Source: Glycomyces tenuis DSM 44171 (GTDB lineage Bacteria; Actinomycetota; Actinomycetes; Mycobacteriales; Micromonosporaceae). From it: DNA of 64,000 bases. The notes beneath the pieces were generated by a model. It ran no database searches. It was not told where the DNA came from and saw nothing but the letters and a program-made list of their open reading frames with translations. The stretch lies in the NCBI RefSeq assembly GCF_000427885.1, contig NZ_KE386602.1, forward strand, positions 152,206 to 216,205, given 5' to 3'. Made by a program: the position numbers and the translations under genes. Positions 1-8,051 of the stretch are shown here, piece after piece (the stretch's first letter is position 1; every line of letters begins with the position of its first letter).

Positions 1-827
1 TCGACCGCGTCCACGGCCCAGAACGCCCCGCCCACGTTCCCGGCCCCGAAGCGCAGGTCCTGGTCATAGCGCGGACCGGTCTGCCCGTTCAAATCGATGT
101 GGTAGAGCTTGCCGTGCCACAGCGCCTGGCGGATCCCCGCGGCGTAGTCGAGACCGGCCATCTCCTCATGCCCGATCTCGGGGTTGATCCCCACCAGCTC
201 GGGCCGCTCGAGCTCGTTGATGAACGCGAGCGCATGCCCGATCGTGGGCAGCAGGATGTTCCCCCGCGGCTCGTTCGGCTTCGGCTCGATCGCGAAGACC
301 ATGTCGTAGTCGTGCTCCACGATGTATTCGCCGAGGACGTCGAAGGCCTCCTTCATGCGGGCCAGGGCGCTCTGGACGTGCTTGGCCCCGCCCGACTCGG
401 CGCCTTCCCGGCCGCCCCAGGCGACGTACACCTTGGCGCCGAGCTCGGCGGCGAGGTCGATGTTGCGCATGACCTTGCTGATCGCGAAGCGGCGCACGTC
501 CCGGTCGTTGGAGGTGAAGCCGCCGTCCTTGAAGATCGGATGCTTGAACAGGTCTGTCGTGGCCGTGGTGACCTTCAGACCCGTCTCATCGAGGGCTTTG
601 CGGAACGCGGCGATCTTCGCGTCCTTCTCGGCGTCGTCGAAGTCGAACACGTCGTTGTCGTGGAAGTTCACGCCATAGGCGCCGATCTCGGCGAGCTTGC
701 GCACCGCCCGATCGGCGGCCATCGGCGCCCTGGTGGCCGACCCGAACACGTCCTGCGCCGCCCAGCCGACCGTCCAGATCCCGAACGAGAACTTGTCCTC
801 AGGCCTCGGAACATACTTGTCGCTCAT
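1..827 (-). CDS. xylA: Xylose isomerase, C-terminus cut by window edge
   Basis: Interconverts D-xylose and D-xylulose in the cytoplasm, the entry step to the pentose phosphate pathway. The first 275 residues are present out of about 390 usual for the family; the gene runs off the left edge. Visible family signatures are FHDND near residue 55, which carries the catalytic His, then AWGGREGAE, the metal/substrate stretch [10 protein letters not shown] and the GHEEMAG segment. The ATG at 827 is followed by [16 protein letters not shown], a normal N-terminus. It lies 17 bp downstream of the beta-xylosidase stop, on the same strand, so it is probably the last or next gene of the xylobiose uptake operon. 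That context agrees with the call: xylose released by the GH3 enzyme feeds straight into this isomerase. Confidence 0.95.
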   Translation of the reverse strand, partial: MSDKYVPRPEDKFSFGIWTVGWAAQDVFGSATRAPMAADRAVRKLAEIGAYGVNFHDNDVFDFDDAEKDAKIAAFRKALDETGLKVTTATTDLFKHPIFKDGGFTSNDRDVRRFAISKVMRNIDLAAELGAKVYVAWGGREGAESGGAKHVQSALARMKEAFDVLGEYIVEHDYDMVFAIEPKPNEPRGNILLPTIGHALAFINELERPELVGINPEIGHEEMAGLDYAAGIRQALWHGKLYHIDLNGQTGPRYDQDLRFGAGNVGGAFWAVDAV

Positions 828-844
828 AGTCTCCCAACCTCTGC

Positions 845-3157
845 TCAGTTGTCAGTGATGTCGACGCCGGTGGTCATGACGCGCTCGCCTTCGATCACCC
901 GCGTCTCGCCGGTGATCCGGAAGCGCTCGGCCAGCGGCAGGTCCAGGCTCGAATGCCCCACGGCCACCGTGAACACCCCCGGTTCGACGATCCGCCTGCC
1001 GCCCCGACCGGTGAACGAGGTCCGGTCGGCGTGCAGCCGGAACGTCACCCGCCTGGTCGCTCCGGCCTCCAGCCCCACGCGCGCGTAGCCGACCAGCTCG
1101 CGCACCGGACGGGTCACCTCGGCGACCTCGTCGGACAGGTAGAGCTGGACGACGTCCTCGCCGGCCCGCTCGCCGGTGTTGGTCACGCAGACCGACACCA
1201 GCAGCTCCCCGTCGCCGTCGATGGACTGGGCACTCAAGCGCAGGTCGCTGTACTCGAAGCCGGTGTACGACCGCCCGTGCCCGAAGGGGTACAGCGGCGT
1301 CGGGTCGATGTTGGACACGCCCTCGCTGTACTGCCCCAGCGGCGGCGCGAGGTAGGTGCCCGGCCCGCCGCCGGCGATGCGCGGGACGCCGACCGGCAGG
1401 TGCCCGCTCGGGTTGATCCGGCCCGAGAGCACCCCGGCGATCGCCTGGCCGCCCTCCTCACCGGGCAGGAACGCCTGCACGACGGCCGCGCAGCGCTCGG
1501 CGAAGTCGCCGAGGGCGTACGGGCGCCCGGAGACGACGACGAGCACCGTGGGCGTGCCGGTGGCGAGCACCGCCTCGACCAGTTCGGCCTGGACGCCCGG
1601 CAGCCGCAGATCGGCCGCGTCGCAGCCCTCGCCGGAGGTGCCGCGCCCGAACAGGCTGGCCAGGTCCCCCACGGCCAGCACGCACACCTCGGCCGCGGCG
1701 GCCGCCGCCACGGCGGCCTCGATGCCGCCCCTGTCGATCTCGCGGATCGGCGCGCCCTGCTCGTAGGCGACGGACGCGGCCGGGAACTCCGCGCGCACGG
1801 CCTCCAGGAGCGAACGGATCTCGATGCCGTTGCCGTTGTCGCCGTAGCGGGAGAGCACGTGGTTGGGGAAGGAGTAGCAGCCCAGGAACGTGCGCGCCTC
1901 GTCGGCGGTGGGGCCGATGAGCGCGATGTCGGCCGCGTCCAGCGGCAGGGCGCCGTCGTTGTCGAGCAGCACGACGGACTTCTCGGCGATCTCGGCGGCC
2001 ACGGCGCGGTTCCCGGCGCCGTCGAGGTCCACATCGGGGTTCGGCGGCGCCAGGGCCGGTTCGGCGTCGAGGAGGCCGAGCTCGGCCTTCTGGCGCAGGA
2101 CGCGGCGCACCGCGGTGTCCACGACCGCCTCGTCCAGTTCGCCGGAGACGACCTTGTCGATCACCCGCGTGTAGGCGTCCGCCGCGGGCAGTTCGACGTC
2201 GATGCCGGCGGTCATCGCGAGCGCGCCGGAGGTGGCGCGGTCGGGGCTGACGCGGTGCATCATGTCGAGAAACGCCACCGACCAGTAGTCGGAGACGACG
2301 GTGCCGGTGAAGCCCCACTGCTCGCGCAGGACGCCGGTGAGCAGCTCCCGGTCGGCCGCGGCCGGCAGCCCGTCGACGTCCGAATAGGAGTTCATGACCG
2401 AGCGGGCGCCGCCGAGGCGCACCGCCATCTCGAACGGCGGCAGGATCACGTCGGCGAATTCCCTGGGCCCCATGGGGACCGGGGCGTGGTTGCGGGCGCC
2501 GCGGGAGGCGGAGTAGCCGGCGAAGTGCTTGAGCGTCGCGATGACACCGCTTTCCTCAAGGCCCCGGACGTAGGCGCTGCCGACGGTGCCGACCAGGTAC
2601 GGGTCCTCCCCCATCGTCTCCTCGACGCGGCCCCACCGGTGGTCGCGCACGACGTCCATGACCGGCGAGAGTCCCTGGTGGACGCCGACGGCCCGCATGT
2701 CGGACCCGATGCGCCCGGCCATGCGCCCGATCAGCTCGGGGTCGAAGGTCGCCGCCCAGGCCAGGGACGTCGGATAGACGGTGGCGCCGAAGGTGGTGAA
2801 GCCGGTCAGGCACTCCTCGTGGGCGATCGCTGGGACGCCGAGCCGGGTGCGCTCGACGATGCCGCGCTGCATCCGCTCCAGGGCCGCCGCTCCGGCCGCG
2901 GGGTCGACCGGCTGGGTGCCGAAGGCCCGCGTGATGTGGCCCAGGCCGTGGACCGAGGCCTCTTCGAGGGTCTTCGCGCCGCCTTTCATGGCGTCTTCCA
3001 TCGGCGCGACCTCGCCGTCGCCGCCCTCCTCGCTCGCCGGAGGCCAGAAGGCCCCCAGCTGCGCGAGCTTCTCTTCGAGCGTCATGGCCTCGAGCAGTGC
3101 CTCGACGCGGTCGGCGGGCGGCAGCGCGGGGTCGCGCCAGTCCTTGGTCTGTGCCAT
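845..3157 (-). CDS. bxlA: GH3 beta-xylosidase/beta-glucosidase, cytoplasmic
   Basis: A 770-residue glycoside hydrolase family 3 enzyme without signal peptide, expected to release xylose (or glucose) from imported oligosaccharides. The N-terminal TIM-barrel part has KHFAGYS near residue 210 and the nucleophile Asp in VVSDYWS at about residue 290. The second alpha/beta sandwich domain and a C-terminal fibronectin III-like domain (ending near [12 protein letters not shown]) follow. The start was set at ATG 3157 (MAQTKDWRD), because upstream in-frame sequence belongs to the overlapping reading of the permease. It sits 17 bp after the permease gene and directly before xylA. The order binding protein, two permeases, GH3 enzyme with a divergent LacI gene is the layout of the Streptomyces bxl xylobiose operon, so beta-xylosidase is the best guess; substrate is inferred from context. 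Confidence 0.88.
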   Translation of the reverse strand: MAQTKDWRDPALPPADRVEALLEAMTLEEKLAQLGAFWPPASEEGGDGEVAPMEDAMKGGAKTLEEASVHGLGHITRAFGTQPVDPAAGAAALERMQRGIVERTRLGVPAIAHEECLTGFTTFGATVYPTSLAWAATFDPELIGRMAGRIGSDMRAVGVHQGLSPVMDVVRDHRWGRVEETMGEDPYLVGTVGSAYVRGLEESGVIATLKHFAGYSASRGARNHAPVPMGPREFADVILPPFEMAVRLGGARSVMNSYSDVDGLPAAADRELLTGVLREQWGFTGTVVSDYWSVAFLDMMHRVSPDRATSGALAMTAGIDVELPAADAYTRVIDKVVSGELDEAVVDTAVRRVLRQKAELGLLDAEPALAPPNPDVDLDGAGNRAVAAEIAEKSVVLLDNDGALPLDAADIALIGPTADEARTFLGCYSFPNHVLSRYGDNGNGIEIRSLLEAVRAEFPAASVAYEQGAPIREIDRGGIEAAVAAAAAAEVCVLAVGDLASLFGRGTSGEGCDAADLRLPGVQAELVEAVLATGTPTVLVVVSGRPYALGDFAERCAAVVQAFLPGEEGGQAIAGVLSGRINPSGHLPVGVPRIAGGGPGTYLAPPLGQYSEGVSNIDPTPLYPFGHGRSYTGFEYSDLRLSAQSIDGDGELLVSVCVTNTGERAGEDVVQLYLSDEVAEVTRPVRELVGYARVGLEAGATRRVTFRLHADRTSFTGRGGRRIVEPGVFTVAVGHSSLDLPLAERFRITGETRVIEGERVMTTGVDITDN

Positions 3158-3174
3158 TGTGCGGCTCTCTTTCG

Positions 3175-4008
3175 TTACTTGCCGAATCCGGCGGTGAGAC
3201 CGGAGACGAGCTGCCGCCGGGCGACGATGTACGCCGCGAGCATGGGCAGCACCGACAGGACGACGGCCGCGAGCACGGCGGGCACGTCGACGCCGAACTG
3301 CCCTTGGAAGCTCCACAGCGACAGCGGGATGACACGCGTCTCGGCGCTCTGGGTGAGCACCAGCGGGAACAGGAAGCCGTTCCAGACCTGGAGCGCCTGG
3401 TAGACCCCGACCGTGGCCAGCGCGGGCCGCGAGAGCGGCACGACCAGGCGCAGCAGGATCTTCCACTCGGTGGCCCCGTCCATGCGCATCGACTCGAACA
3501 GCGACTCGGGGATCTCGCGCAGGAAGTTCGTCAGGATGAGCAGCGTCAGCGGAATGGCGAACGCGATCGACGGCAGGATGAGCGCGGCGAGCGTGTCGTA
3601 GAGCCCGATCTGCACGATCAGGTAGTAGACGGGGATGATCGCGGCCTGGATGGGGATCGCGATGCCCAGCAGCGCCACACGGAAGACGTTGGCGCCGAAG
3701 CGGCTGCGGCTGCGCACCACGACATAGGAGGCCATGAGCGACACGGCGAGCGTGACGGCCACGGCCGCGGCGGTGACGATGACGCTGTTGAAGAAGAACA
3801 GCAGGAAGTCGTTCTCCAGGACGCGGCCGTAGGCGTCGAGCGTGGCGTTCGAGGGCCACGACAGCGGGTTCTCCGCGAAGTAGTCGGCCTGCGGGCGCAG
3901 GCTGGTGACGAAGATGTAGTAGATCGGCACGATGATGACGGCCAGCCAGATCCAGGCGCCGATCGCGCCGAGGACGTTCGGCCGGGTGTCGGTGGTGTTG
4001 CTGGTCAT
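3175..4008 (-). CDS. bxlG: Sugar ABC transporter permease (MalG-type)
   Basis: A 277-residue inner-membrane permease of the carbohydrate uptake ABC family CUT1. About six membrane helices are visible, the first at IGAWIWLAVIIVPIYYIFV. The cytoplasmic EAA loop reads ESMRMDGATEWKILLRLVVPL, which contacts the ATPase. Length and the C-terminal GLTAGFGK ending are typical of MalG-like subunits. The ATG at 4008 follows the stop of the partner permease by 2 bp, so the two are co-translated. No ATP-binding subunit is encoded in the cluster. Actinobacterial CUT1 importers often share one multi-sugar ATPase (MsiK) encoded elsewhere. The xylobiose/xylo-oligosaccharide substrate is inferred from the neighbouring xylosidase and xylA. 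Confidence 0.9.
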   Translation of the reverse strand: MTSNTTDTRPNVLGAIGAWIWLAVIIVPIYYIFVTSLRPQADYFAENPLSWPSNATLDAYGRVLENDFLLFFFNSVIVTAAAVAVTLAVSLMASYVVVRSRSRFGANVFRVALLGIAIPIQAAIIPVYYLIVQIGLYDTLAALILPSIAFAIPLTLLILTNFLREIPESLFESMRMDGATEWKILLRLVVPLSRPALATVGVYQALQVWNGFLFPLVLTQSAETRVIPLSLWSFQGQFGVDVPAVLAAVVLSVLPMLAAYIVARRQLVSGLTAGFGK

Positions 4009-4010
4009 CG

Positions 4011-4928
4011 CTATCCCTCCGACCGGCTGTCCATGCGGGACGCGCCGGTGATCCTGTTGAGCCCGAGCGACACGGCGAGCCCGACGACGACGAGGACGAG
4101 CGCGAGGACGCTGGCCTTGCCCATCTCGTAGGAGCGGAAGCCGGTGAGGTACATGTCGAGCGGCAGCACCCGGGTGGCGTCGCCGGGGCCGCCGCCGGTG
4201 AGCACGAAGATGAGGTCGAAGTAGGTGAGCGAGCCGACCGTCATCAGCGTCGTCGAGGTGACGATGGTGTACTTCAGCATCGGCAGCGTGATGTGGAAGA
4301 ACTGCGCCACCGGCCCGGCCCCGTCCATGCGGGAGGCCTCGTAGAGCTCCTTGGGGATCTGGCGGGTCCCGGCCTGGTAGATCAGGGTGTGGAACGGGAT
4401 GAAGCACCATCCGATCACGAACACCACCACGTACAGCGCCAGTTCCGGGTCGCCGAGCCAGTTCTGGGAGAGCCATTCGGCGTCCAGGGCGGTGCCGGCC
4501 CCGAAGTTGGGGTCGAGCAGGGCGGTGAAGGTGATGGCCACGGCCGCGGAGCTGAACAGCAGCGGCAGGAAGAACAGGGTGGCCAGCAGAGCGCGGTAGC
4601 GCTGCCGCCCGGCGAGGAAGACGCCGAGGAGCAGGCTGACCGGCGCCTGGAAGACCACGCACAGGACGGTGAGCTTCACCGTCAGCCACAGGGCGTTGCG
4701 CGAGACCGGGTCGCTCGCGGCGGCCTTCCAGTTGTCCAGGCCCGCCCAGCTCATCTCCCCGAGGCCGTCCCAGTGGACGAAGGAGAGGGCGACGACGCCG
4801 AACAGCGGGACGACCGCGAAGAAGCCGAACAGGATGAGCGCGGGGGCGGCCATCCACTTGCTCGGCCCGGGCGGGCGCACGCCGCGTCGGCGCCCGCCCG
4901 CCCGGAGGGTCGGGGTCTCCGTGCTCAC
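4011..4928 (-). CDS. bxlF: Sugar ABC transporter permease (MalF-type)
   Basis: A 305-residue CUT1 permease with about six membrane helices, beginning WMAAPALILFGFFAVVPLFG. The EAA loop is YEASRMDGAGPVAQFFHITLP. The start codon is GTG at 4928, within the GTGA that also holds the stop of the upstream binding-protein gene. This 4-bp overlap argues for translational coupling and fixes the start, since reading further upstream only enters the binding-protein gene in another frame. It would form the membrane channel with the following MalG-type permease. Xylo-oligosaccharide specificity is inferred from the operon. Confidence 0.9.
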   Translation of the reverse strand: MSTETPTLRAGGRRRGVRPPGPSKWMAAPALILFGFFAVVPLFGVVALSFVHWDGLGEMSWAGLDNWKAAASDPVSRNALWLTVKLTVLCVVFQAPVSLLLGVFLAGRQRYRALLATLFFLPLLFSSAAVAITFTALLDPNFGAGTALDAEWLSQNWLGDPELALYVVVFVIGWCFIPFHTLIYQAGTRQIPKELYEASRMDGAGPVAQFFHITLPMLKYTIVTSTTLMTVGSLTYFDLIFVLTGGGPGDATRVLPLDMYLTGFRSYEMGKASVLALVLVVVGLAVSLGLNRITGASRMDSRSEG

Positions 4929-6223
4929 AGCGTGGCGTCCATCGCCGCGCAGAACTCCTCGGCGCTCTGCTCGCCGAGGAAGAGCGTGCTCAGGTTGTTG
5001 AGCAGCTCTTGGGCCTGGTCGGCGGGCAGGGCCTGGTCCCAGGAGAGCTGGAAGCCGGCCGCGTCGCGCACCATCTCGTAGTTGAGCGTGAGGAAGTCGG
5101 CGCCGGACTCGGCGGCGGCGATCTTGTCCTCGAGGCCGACCACGGGCGGGACGGCGCCGATGGCGATCAGCGAGTCGACGTGCTCCTCGTCGTAGATCGC
5201 CTCGGACAGGTAGTCGGTGGCGGTCTGGCGGGCCGCTTCGGGGTCGTTCGCCGAGACCGACCAGAAGTTGGCGGGGTTGCCGACGATGTTCGTCGGGTCG
5301 CCCTTGCCGCCTTCGACGATCGGGAAGGTCGAGAAGCCGAGGCCGCCGCCGGAGACGAGGTCGGGCGCGTTGGTGACGATGTCGGGGTAGATCCAGCTGC
5401 CCTGGAGGATCATGCCGGCCTTGCCGGTGTACATCAGGGCCTGGTCGGCCCCGGCGTCGGCGACGACGGAGCCGAAGCTGTCGCCGAAGGCGCCGGCGTC
5501 GACCAGTTCGGTGATCATCTCGGCGGCGCGGAGCATGTCCGGGTGGGACCAGGCGCCCGCTTCGCCGGCGGTGACGCGGTTGAAGCACTCGGCGCCGCCG
5601 ACGCGGTCGGCCAGGTAGGAGATCCACATCAGCTCGGGCCAGACGCTCTGGCCGGCCAGGGCGATCGGGATGACGTCCGAGCCTTTGAGGGCCTCGACGG
5701 CGGCCAGGAGCTCTTCCCAGGTGGTCGGCTGCTGGGTGCCGGCCGATTCGAGGACGTCGTTGTTGTAGTACATGACGACCGGCTGGGACTGGTTGTTCGG
5801 GACGGCGTAGACCTTGTCGCCGATCATGCCGGTGGCGGCGACCGACGGCAGGACGCGGTCGATCAGCGCGGCGGTGTCGGCGGTGAGGTCCACGACGTAC
5901 TCGTTCTCGACGTATTCGGCCAGGGTGGCGCCGGCCCAGCCGAAGACGAGGGTGGGGGCGTTGCCGGAGCCGATCGCGGTGCGGATCTTCTCCTTGTAGG
6001 CGTCGTTGGCGAAGTACTCCGAGGTGATCTCGTTGTCGGGGTTGGCCTCGTTCCACGCTTCGAACGAGGCCCGCATGGCCTCTTCGGCGCCGCCGGTCAG
6101 TCCCCAGGCGGTGGCGCCGTCGGGGCCGCCGCCGGGTTCGTTGCCGCACGCGCTCGCGGCGGCGACGAGGGGTGCCGTGGCGCCGAACGCCAGAAGGGTG
6201 CGGCGGCGTGTTCCAAGCTTCAT
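4925..6223 (-). CDS. bxlE: Sugar-binding lipoprotein of ABC importer
   Basis: A 432-residue extracellular solute-binding protein of the CUT1 class, tethered to the membrane by a lipid. The start at ATG 6223 gives a signal peptide MKLGTRRRTLLAFGATAPLV, twin-arginine-like, ending in a lipobox AASAC. The ribosome site AGAGAGGA lies 9 bases upstream; an in-frame ATG 42 bases further up has none and would put 14 residues before the signal. Typical binding-protein segments such as GKVYAVPNNQSQPVVMYYN-like substrate-cleft sequence and NPANFWSVS near the C-terminal lobe are present. It is first gene of the operon and faces the LacI gene across a 237-bp promoter region, so its expression is likely repressed by that LacI protein until xylo-oligosaccharide is present. 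Confidence 0.9.
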   Translation of the reverse strand: MKLGTRRRTLLAFGATAPLVAAASACGNEPGGGPDGATAWGLTGGAEEAMRASFEAWNEANPDNEITSEYFANDAYKEKIRTAIGSGNAPTLVFGWAGATLAEYVENEYVVDLTADTAALIDRVLPSVAATGMIGDKVYAVPNNQSQPVVMYYNNDVLESAGTQQPTTWEELLAAVEALKGSDVIPIALAGQSVWPELMWISYLADRVGGAECFNRVTAGEAGAWSHPDMLRAAEMITELVDAGAFGDSFGSVVADAGADQALMYTGKAGMILQGSWIYPDIVTNAPDLVSGGGLGFSTFPIVEGGKGDPTNIVGNPANFWSVSANDPEAARQTATDYLSEAIYDEEHVDSLIAIGAVPPVVGLEDKIAAAESGADFLTLNYEMVRDAAGFQLSWDQALPADQAQELLNNLSTLFLGEQSAEEFCAAMDATL

Positions 6224-6274
6224 CGCTCGAGTCCTCTCTGCGTTCCGGCCTGCGCGGCCGGACACTCAACTCTT

Positions 6275-6289
6275 TAGAAACAGTTTCTA
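6275..6289. promoter_or_regulatory. LacI-type operator 1
   Basis: Perfect 15-base inverted repeat TAGAAAC-A-GTTTCTA. It lies between the candidate bxl promoter and the binding-protein start codon, where a bound repressor would block elongation. The core GAAAC-N-GTTTC is repeated once more at 6404-6414 in the same intergenic region and was not noticed elsewhere near genes. The likely ligand-responsive protein is the divergent LacI product. Confidence 0.6.
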
Positions 6290-6309
6290 GATTGTTTCCT
6301 GAGGTTTCG

Positions 6310-6338
6310 AAAGTACGCCCAGTTCACCGGTGCGTCAA
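6310..6338 (-). promoter_or_regulatory. Candidate promoter of the bxl operon
   Basis: Read on the minus strand, TTGACG (6333-6338) and TACTTT (6310-6315) are separated by exactly 17 bases, a good sigma-70-type spacing. The predicted start of transcription falls near 6303, just upstream of the operator at 6275-6289. The 8-bp palindrome TTTCGAAA at 6305-6312 overlaps the -10 box. Confidence 0.45.
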
Positions 6339-6403
6339 GTCACAAGATCATAAACAGTTGTATCAGAGCTGGGACTTTTCAGCGAAGATCGGCCTCAGCG
6401 GGG

Positions 6404-6414
6404 GAAACTGTTTC
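6404..6414. promoter_or_regulatory. LacI-type operator 2
   Basis: Perfect 11-base inverted repeat GAAAC-T-GTTTC, 47 bases before the ATG of the LacI gene. It has the same half-sites as operator 1 and is placed to allow autoregulation of the repressor, and possibly looping between the two sites. Confidence 0.55.
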
Positions 6415-6460
6415 GCAATTTGGCTAGAATGGAGCCCCCAGGAGAGGACGAGGTGCACCG

Positions 6461-7513
6461 ATGACCAGACCGGCCAACCCACGCGCGACGCTCGCCGCCG
6501 TCGCCGAGCGCGCGGGGGTCTCGAAGGCCACCGCCTCCAAAGTGCTCAACGGCCGCCCCGGCGTCTCCGAGGAGACCAGGCAGCAGGTCCAGCAGGCGAT
6601 CGACGAGCTCGGCTACGCCCCCACCACCGGCCCCCGGGAACCGGTGGCGCGCGGGGCGATCCACGTCGTGTTCGACACGATCATCAACATGTACTCGCTG
6701 TACGTCCTCGACGGTGTCATCAGCGGCGGGGCCGACTTCGGCGTCGACGTGGTCACCAGCGCCCTGTCCTCGGGCGGCGTGGTGCCCGACAAGTCGCTGG
6801 GCGTGGACCGGATCAAGGAGATCGCCGCCCGCGGCCACACCGGCCTGGTCGTGGTCACCACCCAGCTGACGGGCGAGGAGATCGCCTTCTGCGAGCAGAT
6901 CGGACTCGCCCTGGTGGTCATCGACCCGGTCAACCCGCTCGACGACCGCGTCACCAGCGTCGGCGCCACCAACTGGGCCGGCGGCGTGCAGGCCACGCGG
7001 CACCTGCTCGACCTGGGCCACCGGCGGATCGCCTTCGTCGGCGGCTCCGAGGGATCGGTGCCCGGCCGCGAGCGCCTGCACGGCTACCGCGAGGCGCTGG
7101 AGGCGGCGGGGCTGAGCCCCGAGCCGGCGCTGACGAGGCGCGGCGACTTCGTCGCCGAGACCGGCGCTCGCGGCGCCGAGGAGCTGCTGGCCATGGACGA
7201 GCCGCCCACGGCGGTCTTCGCGGCCAGCGACTCGATCGCCATGGGCGTCATCAGAGTCGCCAAGCACCGGGGCCTGCGGATCCCCGAGGACCTCAGCGTG
7301 GTCGGCTTCGACGACACCTACGGTGCGATGTGGACCGAGCCGGCGCTGACCACGGTGCGCCAGCCGCTGCGCCAGATGGGACGCGTCGCCGCCCGGACCG
7401 TCCTCGAGCTGGCCGGCGGGAAGCGGCCGGACTCGCACCACGTGCAGTTGGCGACGAGCCTGGTCGTGCGGGAGTCGACCACCGCGCCGCCGGGCCGGGC
7501 GGCCGGGCGCTGA
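6461..7513 (+). CDS. bxlR: LacI-family repressor of the xylobiose operon
   Basis: A 350-residue LacI/GalR regulator. The N-terminal helix-turn-helix and hinge read ATLAAVAERAGVSKATASKVLNG...GYAP, residues about 9-52; the periplasmic-binding-protein-like effector domain follows (DLGHRRIAFVGG, DEPPTAVFAASDSIAMGV, LSVVGFDD). ATG 6461 is preceded by AGGAGAGGACG. It is transcribed away from the importer operon and shares with it a region that holds two GAAACNGTTTC palindromes. It should repress both directions and release DNA on binding a xylo-oligosaccharide or xylose. The name follows the Streptomyces bxl arrangement; the ligand is inferred. Confidence 0.88.
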   Translation: MTRPANPRATLAAVAERAGVSKATASKVLNGRPGVSEETRQQVQQAIDELGYAPTTGPREPVARGAIHVVFDTIINMYSLYVLDGVISGGADFGVDVVTSALSSGGVVPDKSLGVDRIKEIAARGHTGLVVVTTQLTGEEIAFCEQIGLALVVIDPVNPLDDRVTSVGATNWAGGVQATRHLLDLGHRRIAFVGGSEGSVPGRERLHGYREALEAAGLSPEPALTRRGDFVAETGARGAEELLAMDEPPTAVFAASDSIAMGVIRVAKHRGLRIPEDLSVVGFDDTYGAMWTEPALTTVRQPLRQMGRVAARTVLELAGGKRPDSHHVQLATSLVVRESTTAPPGRAAGR

Positions 7514-7524
7514 CCGGACGGAGA

Positions 7525-7553
7525 CGCCCCCGTCCTGCGCGTGGACGGGGGCG
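7525..7553 (+). terminator. Hairpin after the LacI gene
   Basis: Stem of 11 perfect base pairs (7525-7535 with 7543-7553) and a 7-base loop, 11 bases after the stop codon. No T-run follows, as is common for actinobacterial terminators. Confidence 0.6.
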
Positions 7554-7862
7554 CGCCCGTCGGCGTCGTGCCCCGGCCGGACGTCGGGACCGCGGCCGTT
7601 GGTGCGGCCGCCGCGATCCCGAGACCCGGGCGCACGCCGCCGGGCGGGGCCGGTCGCCCGGCCCCCCGGACTCCCGGTGACAGTAGGAGAAGTCGGTGGT
7701 ATTGCGGACGTGGCGATCGCGGTCGGGACGGTATTCGGGACGGGTCCGCTTCGGATGAAGCGGAGGCCGCGATCGCTCGTCACAGCCTAACGAAGACCCA
7801 TAAACAAAGTCAACTAGTTAGATATATACATTCATAACTATAGCCTGCAAGAACCCGCAGTG

Positions 7863-7891
7863 TTGCCCTCCATGGGAGCGGTGTGTATACT
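7863..7891 (+). promoter_or_regulatory. Candidate promoter of the PL11 lyase gene
   Basis: TTGCCC (7863-7868) and TATACT (7886-7891) with a 17-base spacer, inside the only AT-rich patch of the 538-base interval 7514-8051. Transcription would begin near 7898, giving a leader of about 150 bases. The rest of this interval (7554-7860) shows nothing recognisable. Confidence 0.5.
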
Positions 7892-7903
7892 GAATTAACG
7901 AAT

Positions 7904-7915
7904 TGAATCGATTCA
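7904..7915. promoter_or_regulatory. Palindromic operator of the PL11 gene
   Basis: Perfect 12-base palindrome TGAATCGATTCA just after the expected transcription start. It has the central A-N-C-G-N-T core of LacI-family operators but differs from the GAAACNGTTTC sites at 6.3-6.4 kb, so a different, probably rhamnose- or pectin-responsive, repressor is expected. Confidence 0.5.
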
Positions 7916-7997
7916 TTTCACTGTCTCGATGACAGAGCCCCGAGTCTGGACCTCGGGGCAGTGCGCCGTGTCGACCCGGCATGCCACGGCCGCATCA

Positions 7998-8020
7998 GCC
8001 CCCGCCGCAGCGGCGGGGGC
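7998..8020 (+). other. GC-rich hairpin in the 5' leader
   Basis: Perfect 11-base arms (7998-8008 and 8010-8020) around a single A, 31 bases before the start codon of the lyase. With so small a loop the tip must open, but a stem of 9 or more pairs remains. Because it lies in the leader between promoter and ribosome site, it may stabilise the mRNA or act as an attenuator; a terminator for the LacI gene is unlikely at this distance. Confidence 0.4.
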
Positions 8021-8051
8021 CACCCTCTCGATTCCGAAACTCGGAGTGATC

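Noticed and set aside
953..3403. Open frame of about 816 codons on the + strand
   Set aside because: Antisense to the GH3 enzyme and spans into the next gene; no ribosome site or domain.
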